Assembly (NCBI GenBank): GCA_031550205.1
Contig: JAVBOV010000053.1
Coordinates: 1 to 8,479, forward strand
From: JAVBOV01 sp031550205
GTDB taxonomy: Bacteria > Pseudomonadota > Alphaproteobacteria > RF32 > CAG-239
Reading direction: 5' to 3'
DNA: 8,479 nucleotides
The translations under genes were made by a program, and so were the position numbers. Position 1 is the stretch's first letter; the number at the start of each line of letters is the position of its first letter. Below the pieces are notes generated by a model that was given only the letters and a program-made list of their open reading frames with translations, made no database searches and was not told the DNA's origin. Shown piece after piece: positions 1-5,425 of this stretch.

Positions 1-43
1 AGCATACAAAGAAAACGTTACAAGCCTAGCTGCGTAGCCCCGT

Positions 44-68
44 CCAAATTGTTAAACAATTTGGTTTT
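44..68 (+). terminator. Possible intrinsic terminator or palindrome at the left edge
   Basis: A perfect 10-bp palindrome around A54 (arms 44-53 and 55-64) is followed by TTTT at 65-68. Read on the plus strand it makes an 8-bp stem with a TTAAA loop and a short U-run, so it could end transcription of a gene lying left of the window. The stem is AT-rich and the U-run short. No gene is visible in bases 1-43, so the role is uncertain. Confidence 0.35.
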
Positions 69-74
69 CGCCAT

Positions 75-98
75 AAAAAAGCCGCCCCGAAGGGCGAC
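75..98 (-). terminator. Intrinsic terminator of the tRNA-His gene
   Basis: Read on the minus strand, GTCGCCC pairs with GGGCGGC (one T-G pair) across a TTCG tetraloop and runs straight into six T residues. It lies 8 bases beyond the encoded CCA end of the tRNA. It is a textbook Rho-independent terminator, so the tRNA is probably a single-gene transcript. Confidence 0.85.
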
Positions 99-106
99 TA
101 ATTAAA

Positions 107-183
107 TGGGGCGAAAGACGGGGCTCGAACCCGCGACAACCGGTACCACAAACCGGGGCTCTACCAACTGAGCTACTTCCGCC
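107..183 (-). tRNA. tRNA-His (anticodon GTG), CCA encoded
   Basis: The minus strand folds as a full cloverleaf. The anticodon stem CCGGT/ACCGG encloses the loop TTGTGGT with anticodon GTG. The D-arm has AGCTCAGTTGGTAGAG and the T-loop GGTTCGAGCC. Counting with T8 and A14 in their normal places, the acceptor stem is GCGGAAG against CTTTCGC. The extra G at 183 is then G-1, paired with C73 at 110, followed by an encoded CCA (109-107). This is the normal bacterial histidine identity pair. It is absent from the Rhizobiales/Rhodobacterales/Caulobacterales group of Alphaproteobacteria, so it carries taxonomic information. Confidence 0.97.
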
Positions 184-196
184 ATAAAACCAAGCC

Positions 197-225
197 TTTT
201 TACAAACAATCCCCGCATAAGTCAA
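197..225 (-). promoter_or_regulatory. Sigma-70 type promoter of tRNA-His
   Basis: On the minus strand TTGACT (225-220, five of six matches to the -35 consensus) is separated by exactly 17 bases from TAAAAA (202-197, four of six). Transcription would start near 190, a few bases before the mature 5' end at 183. This fits a short tRNA leader. Confidence 0.6.
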
Positions 226-267
226 GCAAAAAAACTCTCCTTACTACACAAAATTAAAGCTATCTCA

Positions 268-313
268 TTTTAGTCCCAGTATCGATAATTGTATATCGAT
301 ATTGGGACTAAAA
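268..313. repeat. 46-bp inverted repeat, 19-bp arms
   Basis: Arms 268-286 and 295-313 are complementary over 19 bases, with one non-Watson-Crick position (G279 against T303). The 8-base loop is AATTGTAT. The arms include the self-complementary ATCGAT and a GTCCC/GGGAC core. The outer T and A runs pair with each other, so no free U-tract follows on either strand and it does not read as a normal terminator. It could be a dispersed palindromic repeat, a MITE-like remnant or a protein-binding or recombination site. Nothing in the window decides between these. Confidence 0.75.
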
Positions 314-321
314 AAATAAAT

Positions 322-356
322 CCGCCACTGACCACCAACCACCGCCCCTCTCCACT
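322..356. repeat. C-rich intergenic repeat (CACTGACCACC type)
   Basis: A low-complexity stretch, C-rich on the plus strand, contains CACTGACCACC at 326-336. The same 11 bases recur at 7596-7606 between fliR and flhB, in a similar C-rich setting ending in a CCACT motif. No open reading frame or hairpin accounts for it. It looks like a member of a dispersed intergenic repeat family. Confidence 0.5.
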
Positions 357-357
357 A

Positions 358-393
358 CAAATTTAAAAAACTCAAATGAGTTTTTTAAATTTG
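358..393. repeat. 36-bp perfect inverted repeat upstream of dacF
   Basis: Arms of 16 bases (358-373 and 378-393) are perfectly complementary around the four-base loop AAAT. The inner part of the stem is AAAAAACTC / GAGTTTTTT. It could act as a weak bidirectional terminator separating the tRNA promoter region from dacF, or as an operator, since it lies about 60 bases before the dacF start codon. The stem has few GC pairs, so strength as a terminator is doubtful. Confidence 0.7.
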
Positions 394-454
394 TTAACCT
401 TTTGTTTGCTTTTTTAACCTAAAATTTGCGCATATTTGTTAGAAAGAAGCGTCA

Positions 455-1660
455 ATGAAGAAAATCGTACTATTTTTAAGTCTTATATTCTGCCTGTTTG
501 CGGCCAATCCTGCAAATGCGGCAATTTCTTCCATCATGATTGACGCCAACTCCGGAAAAGTCTTATATTCCAAAAATGCCGATTTACAAAGATACCCGGC
601 CTCTTTAACCAAAGTAATGACACTATACATAACCTTCGACGCTTTGGAAAAAGGCCTGATAAAAACCTCAGACATGTTAACCGTTTCCCGCACTGCCGCC
701 AACCGCTCTCCTTCCAAGCTGGGCTTAAAAGCCGGTGAAAAAATCTCGGTTGAAGACGCCATCATGGCCATAATCATCAAATCTGCCAACGACTGCGCCA
801 CCGTTCTGGCCGAAGGCCTTGGCTATAGTGAAGAAAATTTTGCCAAAACCATGACCAAGGTTGCCCAGGAACTGGGCATGAACGACACTGTTTTCAAAAA
901 CGCCTCAGGCCTGCCCAACCGCCAGCAAAAAACCACTGCCCGCGACATGGCCTTGCTCGGCGCCGCGCTATATCACCATTTTCCGCAATATTACCCGTTG
1001 TTTGCAACCAAAAGTTTCTCCTATGAAGGCCGCACTTATTACACCCACAACCGCCTCTTAAAAACCTTTGAAGGCACCGACGGTTTAAAAACCGGCTTCA
1101 CCAGCGCGTCCGGTTACAACATCATCACCTCAGCTGAACGCAACGGACGCCGCGTTATCGCCGTTACCATGGGCCATAACACTTCCGGTTTAAGAGACAG
1201 AAATGTTAAAAAGATGATGGAAGACGGCCTGAACAAACTGGCCTTGGATGACAAAACCAAAAACTCCAAAATTTATGCCAATCTGGAAGAAAGCACCAAA
1301 CCTAAAAAAATTGAAGAGGTTAAAATCGCCTCCGATTCCGCTCCCGTCTTAAATAAAACCGCCGAAAATTCCTGGGGCGTACAAATCGGCGCCTATTCCA
1401 ACTACACCAAGGCTCGCAACAACGCCTTAGATATTAAGGATGAGATTGAATCTGAAAACGCCATCAACGTTGAAGCCGTTTCCAAAAAAGGCGCAGTCAT
1501 TTACCGTTCGCAGATTATCGGCTTTAGCAAAAAAGATGCTGAAAAAACGTGTAAAGATTTGCAGTCTGCAAAAAAACAATGTATAGTCGTCGCTGTTAAG
1601 AATGATTCTAAAATTCAACTGGCAAACATAGCGGCAACCAACAATGAACAGCAACCATAA
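455..1660 (+). CDS. dacF: D-alanyl-D-alanine carboxypeptidase (PBP5/DacF type) with C-terminal SPOR domain
   Basis: This is a periplasmic penicillin-binding protein of 401 residues that removes the terminal D-Ala from peptidoglycan pentapeptides. Residues 1-22 form a signal peptide ending NPANA. The peptidase S11 domain follows, with all three active-site motifs: S50-L-T-K53 (nucleophile and general base), S110-A-N112 and K212-T-G214. After a lysine-rich linker, residues about 305-380 resemble a SPOR domain (WGVQIGAYSNYTKA start), a fold that binds denuded glycan at the division septum. The start at 455 is preceded by AGAAAG at 441-446. The stop overlaps the mipZ start, so the two are probably translated from one message. 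The symbol follows common alphaproteobacterial usage; other S11 paralogue names (dacA/dacC/dacD) cannot be excluded. Confidence 0.95.
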   Translation: MKKIVLFLSLIFCLFAANPANAAISSIMIDANSGKVLYSKNADLQRYPASLTKVMTLYITFDALEKGLIKTSDMLTVSRTAANRSPSKLGLKAGEKISVEDAIMAIIIKSANDCATVLAEGLGYSEENFAKTMTKVAQELGMNDTVFKNASGLPNRQQKTTARDMALLGAALYHHFPQYYPLFATKSFSYEGRTYYTHNRLLKTFEGTDGLKTGFTSASGYNIITSAERNGRRVIAVTMGHNTSGLRDRNVKKMMEDGLNKLALDDKTKNSKIYANLEESTKPKKIEEVKIASDSAPVLNKTAENSWGVQIGAYSNYTKARNNALDIKDEIESENAINVEAVSKKGAVIYRSQIIGFSKKDAEKTCKDLQSAKKQCIVVAVKNDSKIQLANIAATNNEQQP

Positions 1661-2423
1661 CAAAGCTCACATCATCGTCATCAGCAACGAAAAAGGCGGC
1701 ACCGGCAAGTCCACCATCTCCATGCATTTGGCCATAAAACTCTTAAACGAGGGTTTCAAAATCGCCACCATGGATTTAGACGCCCGCCAGGGAACCCTTT
1801 CCAAATATATTGAAAACCGCCGCAAATTCTGCACTGCTCAAAACATCAGCCTGCCCACACCCAAACATTTTGAAGTCCATTTGGGTCAAGAATCTGAAAT
1901 TGCCGATAAAATAAACGCCTTAAGCTCGCACTTTGACGCCATCATAATCGACACCCCCGGCACCAAAAACCAACTTTTTGAAGAGGCTCACCAATACGCC
2001 GACACCATCATCACACCGATTTCAGACAGCTTAATAGATTTAAACGTCATCGCCGACATAGACTTCCAAACCGGAAAAATGATAAAAATTGGGCATTATG
2101 CAGATTTTATCTGGGAGGTAAAAAAGAATCTTGCTGCCAAAGGCAAATCATATCTAAACTGGATTGTGGTCGGCAACAAAACCTCCAATTTGAAATCAAA
2201 AAACAAAAGCACCGTCTTTTCCCAGCTTGAAAAACTCTCCAAAACCTACGGCTTCCGTCTCAACGACGGCTTAAAAGACCGCGTCATTTATAAAGAATTA
2301 TTTTTAGAAGGCTTAACTGTCTTGGACATGCGCCATGAAAAGCTTAAAATGAAAATGAACCTCTCACACCTTGCCGCCAAACGCGAAATCCAAAAAATCG
2401 CCGAGTTCATCTCCCCGGAATAA
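1644..2423 (+). CDS. mipZ: MipZ, ParA/MinD-family division-plane positioning ATPase
   Basis: The product (259 residues) is a deviant Walker P-loop ATPase. In Alphaproteobacteria it forms a gradient from the ParB-bound origin at the cell pole and inhibits FtsZ polymerisation away from midcell. The sequence shows K17-GGTGKST (Walker A with the deviant lysine), the A' motif MDLDARQ (residues 43-49) followed by ENRR, and the Walker B/switch II IIDTPG (101-106). The C-terminal KDRVIYKELFLEGLTVLD block and the LxHLAAKRE ending are typical of MipZ rather than MinD or ParA. Length is close to Caulobacter MipZ as I remember it (about 270). The start lies inside dacF (17-bp overlap) with only a weak ribosome site, which suggests translational coupling. 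No clear terminator follows in the 104 bp before the convergent acetyltransferase. Confidence 0.95.
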   Translation: MNSNHNKAHIIVISNEKGGTGKSTISMHLAIKLLNEGFKIATMDLDARQGTLSKYIENRRKFCTAQNISLPTPKHFEVHLGQESEIADKINALSSHFDAIIIDTPGTKNQLFEEAHQYADTIITPISDSLIDLNVIADIDFQTGKMIKIGHYADFIWEVKKNLAAKGKSYLNWIVVGNKTSNLKSKNKSTVFSQLEKLSKTYGFRLNDGLKDRVIYKELFLEGLTVLDMRHEKLKMKMNLSHLAAKREIQKIAEFISPE

Positions 2424-2527
2424 TAGCTATCGGTATACTGACAAGCACACAAAATACGTTAATTGATATTTTTTTAAAAAGCTCATGCATCACCAATATT
2501 TCTTATTCAAACTTTCAATCTATAAAT

Positions 2528-2992
2528 TTACAAATTCATCTTATAAAGCTCAGCCTGTCCTTTATCGTTCTTATCCACAAGACCCTGAAATTGGAACCCA
2601 AGCTTTTGATAAAACTTTGGTGCCTGATCAGTATAAACATAAACTTCGTTATATCCAAACTTCTTCAGTGTACTGCAGGCAAAATCAACAATAGCTCTTC
2701 CATAACCTTTGCCTTGTTTTAACACCAACAAACTTGAAATCCAAGGTGTTAATTCTGGGTATTTTCTCAAGTTCAATATTTTTAGCCTGCAGAATCCAAC
2801 CAATTCTCCATCATCATAAACGGCAAATCCACAAGGCAATCTATCTGACCATCTTGCATATTCTTGGGTGAATTCTCGAATTTTATCTTCAACACTCAAT
2901 GTGGCATTCATAGAGCTCCACTGACTAAAATGCAATAATGCAATTTTCCTCAATTCAACTTCGGGTAAAGAATTAAAAAGTTTTATTTCCAT
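2528..2992 (-). CDS. GNAT-family N-acetyltransferase
   Basis: The product (154 residues) is a Gcn5-related acetyltransferase. Motif A is visible as the strand SSLLVLKQGKGYGRAIV, with the acetyl-CoA pyrophosphate loop Q93-GKGYG98. Motif B is FYQKLGF (127-133). The PELTPWISSLLV stretch matches the LTPWL-x-V signature of a common small-molecule GNAT subgroup. The start at 2992 is chosen because AGAGG (about 3005-3001) sits 8 bases upstream; an in-frame ATG at 3025 would add 11 residues but lacks such a site. The substrate cannot be read from the sequence. Codon use is more AT-rich than in the flanking genes, hinting at a different history. The gene lies downstream of a 23S-like RNA and an intrinsic terminator, which may control it. 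Confidence 0.9.
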   Translation of the reverse strand: MEIKLFNSLPEVELRKIALLHFSQWSSMNATLSVEDKIREFTQEYARWSDRLPCGFAVYDDGELVGFCRLKILNLRKYPELTPWISSLLVLKQGKGYGRAIVDFACSTLKKFGYNEVYVYTDQAPKFYQKLGFQFQGLVDKNDKGQAELYKMNL

Positions 2993-3000
2993 TTTCACAA

Positions 3001-3043
3001 CCTCTCTTCTCAAGATTATAAACAATCAAAAATTCAAAATAAA
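3001..3043 (-). promoter_or_regulatory. Possible second promoter and ribosome site of the acetyltransferase
   Basis: On the minus strand a perfect TATAAT lies at 3020-3015, followed about 10 bases later by GAGAGG (3006-3001), the ribosome site for the start at 2992. The hexamer 17 bases upstream of the -10 is TTTATT (3043-3038), only three of six matches to the -35 consensus. If active, this promoter would give a leader of about 16 bases and bypass the upstream terminator. Confidence 0.3.
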
Positions 3044-3050
3044 GAAAATA

Positions 3051-3083
3051 AAAAAAACACCTCCTGCCCAAAGACAGAAGGTG
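3051..3083 (-). terminator. Strong intrinsic terminator between the 23S-like RNA and the acetyltransferase
   Basis: On the minus strand CACCTTCTG (3083-3075) pairs with CAGGAGGTG (3066-3058), nine pairs including one U-G, across an 8-base loop, and runs into a tract of seven T residues. It begins two bases after the closing stem of the rRNA-like fold. It is 58 bases upstream of the acetyltransferase start, the usual place for a regulated attenuator. It could equally be the 3' end of a free-standing small RNA. Confidence 0.85.
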
Positions 3084-3085
3084 AT

Positions 3086-3152
3086 AAAACCGGGGAGCTG
3101 TTACGCACTCATTAAACGAATAGCTGCTTACAAGCTAACGTGCCGAATTTTT
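3086..3152 (-). ncRNA. RNA resembling the 23S rRNA GTPase-associated centre (L11-binding domain)
   Basis: Minus-strand bases 3138-3089 align with E. coli 23S nucleotides 1060-1108 (recalled sequence) at about 38 of 49 positions with one inserted base. Conserved blocks are AAGCAGC (3129-3123), GAGUGCGUAACAGCUC (3110-3095) and a CCGGU end. The three-stem plan is kept. The closing stem is UCGG/CCGG extended by A-U pairs (3150-3148 with 3088-3086). The helix-43-like arm uses ACG/CGU (3141-3139 with 3118-3116) and AGC/GCU (3136-3134 with 3124-3122). The helix-44-like hairpin is GC/GC around GUAACA. Several pairs differ from E. coli by double changes: U-A to C-G, G-C to A-U, and A-U to G-C. The position matching A1067 is G. 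No other 23S sequence is adjacent, so this is not part of an rRNA operon. Function is unproven; a leader or small RNA that binds L11 is the simplest reading. Confidence 0.7.
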
Positions 3153-3156
3153 AAAA

Positions 3157-3192
3157 ACAGAAAGCTAAAACCCCAAAATAAACACTTCCTGT
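3157..3192 (-). promoter_or_regulatory. Switchable pairing segment 5' of the 23S-like RNA
   Basis: The minus-strand segment ACAGGAAGUG (3192-3183) has three competing partners. It can form a small local hairpin (AAACAC/GTGTTT). It can pair over nine bases with GCUUUCUGU (3165-3157). It can pair at nine of ten positions with CACCUUCUGU (3083-3074), the 5' arm of the downstream terminator. The last pairing would enclose the rRNA-like domain and prevent the terminator from forming. This is what an antiterminator looks like, but AT-rich sequence makes chance pairing possible. Confidence 0.4.
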
Positions 3193-3198
3193 GTTTTT

Positions 3199-3225
3199 TT
3201 AAAAAGGCGGATTGCCTTTTACATC
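3199..3225. terminator. Bidirectional hairpin with T-run
   Basis: On the minus strand AAAAGGC pairs with GCCTTTT across a five-base loop and continues with T then A residues; the plus strand also reads as a hairpin ending in TTTT. It may end transcription of whatever is made from 3200-3614 on the minus strand, just before the region of the 23S-like RNA. The stop codon of the doubtful 54-residue ORF falls inside it. Confidence 0.5.
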
Positions 3226-3363
3226 ATGCACCCCCTCTAAAAACCGCAACGCTTTTTCAGACAAAGTCTGCACGCCGTTTTTAGCTACCGAAAAGCGCTT
3301 CCAATTCTTCAACCGCTTCGTTGATTTCTTGGTTTTCCTGGGAACATAGATTGTTTTTTCCAT
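3199..3363 (-). CDS. Doubtful small ORF, 54 residues, very basic
   Basis: An ATG at 3363 opens a 54-codon frame five bases after the stop of the preceding 66-residue ORF. The peptide starts MEKTIYVPRKTKKSTKR and is rich in lysine and arginine; I recognise no family. A competing frame over 3281-3340 ends ENQEINEAVEELEALFGS, which looks more like a natural protein C-terminus. The region may therefore hold a frameshifted remnant rather than this ORF. The predicted stop lies within a terminator hairpin. No strong ribosome site is visible. Confidence 0.25.
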   Translation of the reverse strand: MEKTIYVPRKTKKSTKRLKNWKRFSVAKNGVQTLSEKALRFLEGVHDVKGNPPF

Positions 3364-3368
3364 AATAA

Positions 3369-3569
3369 CTAAATTTTATTACGAGTGGGAAAGAAAATCC
3401 TCTTAGTGCCTTTTTTGGCATATCTGCGGTTTTGATAAATCTTCCGATACATCTCACCCAAATATTGAACGGCATTAACATGAGCAGTATATCGCTCTTC
3501 AATAATCTCCGTCACGGCATAAAGAATTTTTCCATCAACCGTCTCAGTTCTAGTTTTAACAAATCTCAT
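3369..3569 (-). CDS. Small hypothetical protein, 66 residues
   Basis: The frame reads MRFVKTRTETVDGK, then a helical middle (VTEIIEERYTAHVNAVQYLG) and a strongly basic tail (RRYAKKGTKRIFFPTRNKI). It looks protein-like but matches nothing I recognise. An in-frame ATG at 3608, preceded by GGGG at 3618-3615, would give 79 residues with a hydrophobic, less convincing N-terminus. It could encode a small RNA-binding or phage-derived protein, or be a decayed gene. It is oriented toward the 23S-like RNA and the acetyltransferase and might share their transcript. Confidence 0.4.
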   Translation of the reverse strand: MRFVKTRTETVDGKILYAVTEIIEERYTAHVNAVQYLGEMYRKIYQNRRYAKKGTKRIFFPTRNKI

Positions 3570-3614
3570 AATATTTATATTTTTTAATAAGTTCCAAAAT
3601 AATATCATTTTCAC

Positions 3615-3789
3615 CCCAAACCTACAAAATCCTCACAAAAAAGTCAATCATTTAAAATACTACGCGACGCACATCACGTATCACCTCAAACCAACCATCA
3701 TAATAAAGTTAGCCTTAGTGCAGCTTTTTAGATTTTGTTAGCGCAGCCTTGCGTCATCAAAAATCCCTTGCATAACTCACCATCTTCCC
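3615..3789. other. Non-coding interval between divergent units
   Basis: About 175 bases between the minus-strand small ORFs and the pgm promoter contain no convincing gene, strong hairpin or repeat. Any promoter for the minus-strand unit should lie here, but I cannot identify one with confidence. Confidence 0.5.
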
Positions 3790-3817
3790 TTGAATCTCCG
3801 CTCAAAAATGGTAGATT
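3790..3817 (+). promoter_or_regulatory. Candidate sigma-70 promoter of pgm
   Basis: TTGAAT (3790-3795, four of six) and TAGATT (3812-3817, four of six) are separated by 16 bases. Transcription would start near 3824, giving a leader of about 24 bases that carries the strong ribosome site GGAG at 3836-3839. Confidence 0.45.
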
Positions 3818-3847
3818 AGGCCTATTGCGCAAAGGGGAGAAACAAAC

Positions 3848-5425
3848 ATGTTAAAAACAGTTAAAACCACACCATATTCAGATCAGAAAATGGGTACTGC
3901 CGGCCTTCGCAAAAAGTCCAAAACCGCCATGCAGCCGGGTTATGTTGAAAATTTTATCCAAGCCTTTTTTAACAATGAAGCCGATTTAAACCAAAAAACC
4001 TATGTCCTTGGCGGTGACGGCCGCTTTTATAACGACATTGCCATTCAAAAAGCAATCAAAATGGCAGCGGCTAACGGCGTCAAAAAACTCATCATCGGCC
4101 AAAACGGCCTGCTTTCCACCCCGGCCTGCTCCAACATCATCATCAAACGCAAGGCCGACGGCGCCGTTGTGCTCACCTCTTCTCACAACCCCGGCGGCGA
4201 AGCCGGCGATTTCGGCATCAAAATCTCTGCCTCAAACGGCGGACAAATCTCATCTCAAGTCAGCGATAAAATCTACCAAATCACCAAAACCATTACCGAA
4301 TATAAAATCTTTGAAGACAAAGATGTCGACATTTCAAAAATCGGCACTCAAACCTATAACGGCATGGAGATTGAGGTTATCGACCCGGTCAAAGACTACG
4401 TTGAGATGATGCAAAAAATCTTCGATTTCCCGGCCATTCAAAAAATGTTTAAAAACGGCTTCTCCATGGTTTTCGATTCCATGAACGCCGTCACCGGCCC
4501 TTATGCAAAAGAAATTTTTGAAAACGTTTTAGGCGCCAAAAAAGGCTCAGTCATCAACGCCACTCCCAAGCCCGATTTCGGCGGCCTGCACCCCGACCCC
4601 AACCTGGTTCACGCCAAAGAGCTGGTCGACATCATGTATTCCAAAAACGCGCCCGATTTCGGCGGCGCCAACGACGGCGACGGCGACCGTAACATGATAA
4701 TGGGCAGAGCCTTCTTCGTCAGCCCCAGCGACAGTCTGGCCATTTTAACCGACAATTACAAACTTGTGCCGATGTACAAAGACGGCATCTACGGCGTTGC
4801 CAAATCTGCCGCCACCTCGCGCGCCGTTTGCCGCGTGGCAGAAAAGCTCGGCATCCCCTATTATGAAACCCCGACCGGCTGGAAATATTTTGCCAATTTG
4901 ATGGATACAAACCGCATCACCTTCTGCGGCGAAGAAAGCTTCGGCACCGCCTCCAACCACATCCGTGAAAAAGACGGCATCTGGGCTGTTTTGTTCTGGC
5001 TCAACATCATCGCCGCCACCGGCAAGTCGGTTCATGAAATAACCTTGGAACACTGGAAAAAATATGGCCGCGGCTATTATCTGCGCTTTGACTTTGAAGA
5101 AATTCCTACCGAAATTGCCGATAAACTAATGGCTGACTTGGAAGCCAAACCAAACGTTAAACCGTTTGTTTACACCGACCCTGTCGACGGCTCGGTCACC
5201 AAAAACGGCCTGATGATTCTAATGGAAGACGGCTCGCGCATTGTATACCGCCTCTCCGGCACCGGCACCGTCGGCGCCACCCTGCGCATTTACATTGAAA
5301 AGCTTGAAAAACAAAACCTGGAGCAAGACGCTCTAGAAACCTTAAAACCGTTAATGGAATTTGCCTTCAAAACCGCCGAGGTGGTTGAACGCACCGGAAA
5401 GGAACAGCCGGATGTCATTACTTAA
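3848..5425 (+). CDS. pgm: Phosphoglucomutase (alpha-D-glucose 1,6-bisphosphate dependent)
   Basis: A cytoplasmic enzyme of 525 residues that interconverts glucose 1-phosphate and glucose 6-phosphate, feeding glycogen, UDP-glucose and surface polysaccharide synthesis. It belongs to the eukaryotic PGM1-like branch of the phosphohexomutase family. The phosphoserine loop is TSSHNPGG with the catalytic serine at about S112. The metal-binding loop is DGDGDR (276-281). The sugar-binding loop is GEESFG (361-366), followed by HIREKDGIWA. The phosphate-binding loop of domain 4 is RLSGTGTVGATLR (468-480). Family length is usually about 540-560, so this is a slightly short but complete form. GGAG eight bases before the ATG fixes the start. 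The next gene overlaps its end by 14 bp. Confidence 0.97.
   Translation: MLKTVKTTPYSDQKMGTAGLRKKSKTAMQPGYVENFIQAFFNNEADLNQKTYVLGGDGRFYNDIAIQKAIKMAAANGVKKLIIGQNGLLSTPACSNIIIKRKADGAVVLTSSHNPGGEAGDFGIKISASNGGQISSQVSDKIYQITKTITEYKIFEDKDVDISKIGTQTYNGMEIEVIDPVKDYVEMMQKIFDFPAIQKMFKNGFSMVFDSMNAVTGPYAKEIFENVLGAKKGSVINATPKPDFGGLHPDPNLVHAKELVDIMYSKNAPDFGGANDGDGDRNMIMGRAFFVSPSDSLAILTDNYKLVPMYKDGIYGVAKSAATSRAVCRVAEKLGIPYYETPTGWKYFANLMDTNRITFCGEESFGTASNHIREKDGIWAVLFWLNIIAATGKSVHEITLEHWKKYGRGYYLRFDFEEIPTEIADKLMADLEAKPNVKPFVYTDPVDGSVTKNGLMILMEDGSRIVYRLSGTGTVGATLRIYIEKLEKQNLEQDALETLKPLMEFAFKTAEVVERTGKEQPDVIT

Noticed and set aside
385..398. Possible CtrA-type site (TTAA...TTAAC) before dacF
   Set aside because: The spacing between the halves is 5 rather than the 7 of the known motif, and the region is so AT-rich that such halves are expected by chance.
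2485..2694. Plus-strand open frame of 69 residues
   Set aside because: It lies opposite the 3' half of the acetyltransferase, has no ribosome site and no recognisable composition.
3081..3284. Plus-strand open frame of 67 residues
   Set aside because: It runs antisense through the rRNA-like fold, two hairpins and the doubtful small ORF; structure of the other strand explains the sequence better.
3350..3363. A-rich slippery run near the small ORFs as programmed frameshift signal
   Set aside because: The heptamer A-AAA-AAC is not in phase with the 54-residue frame, and the frame it would lead to soon hits a stop.
4002..4409. 135-residue plus-strand frame inside pgm
   Set aside because: It is a frame shadow of pgm, rich in K, S, T and P as expected from a shifted GC-biased gene; pgm motifs are in the other frame.
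4745..5053. 102-residue minus-strand frame inside pgm
   Set aside because: It is antisense to the intact catalytic region of pgm and is a shadow.
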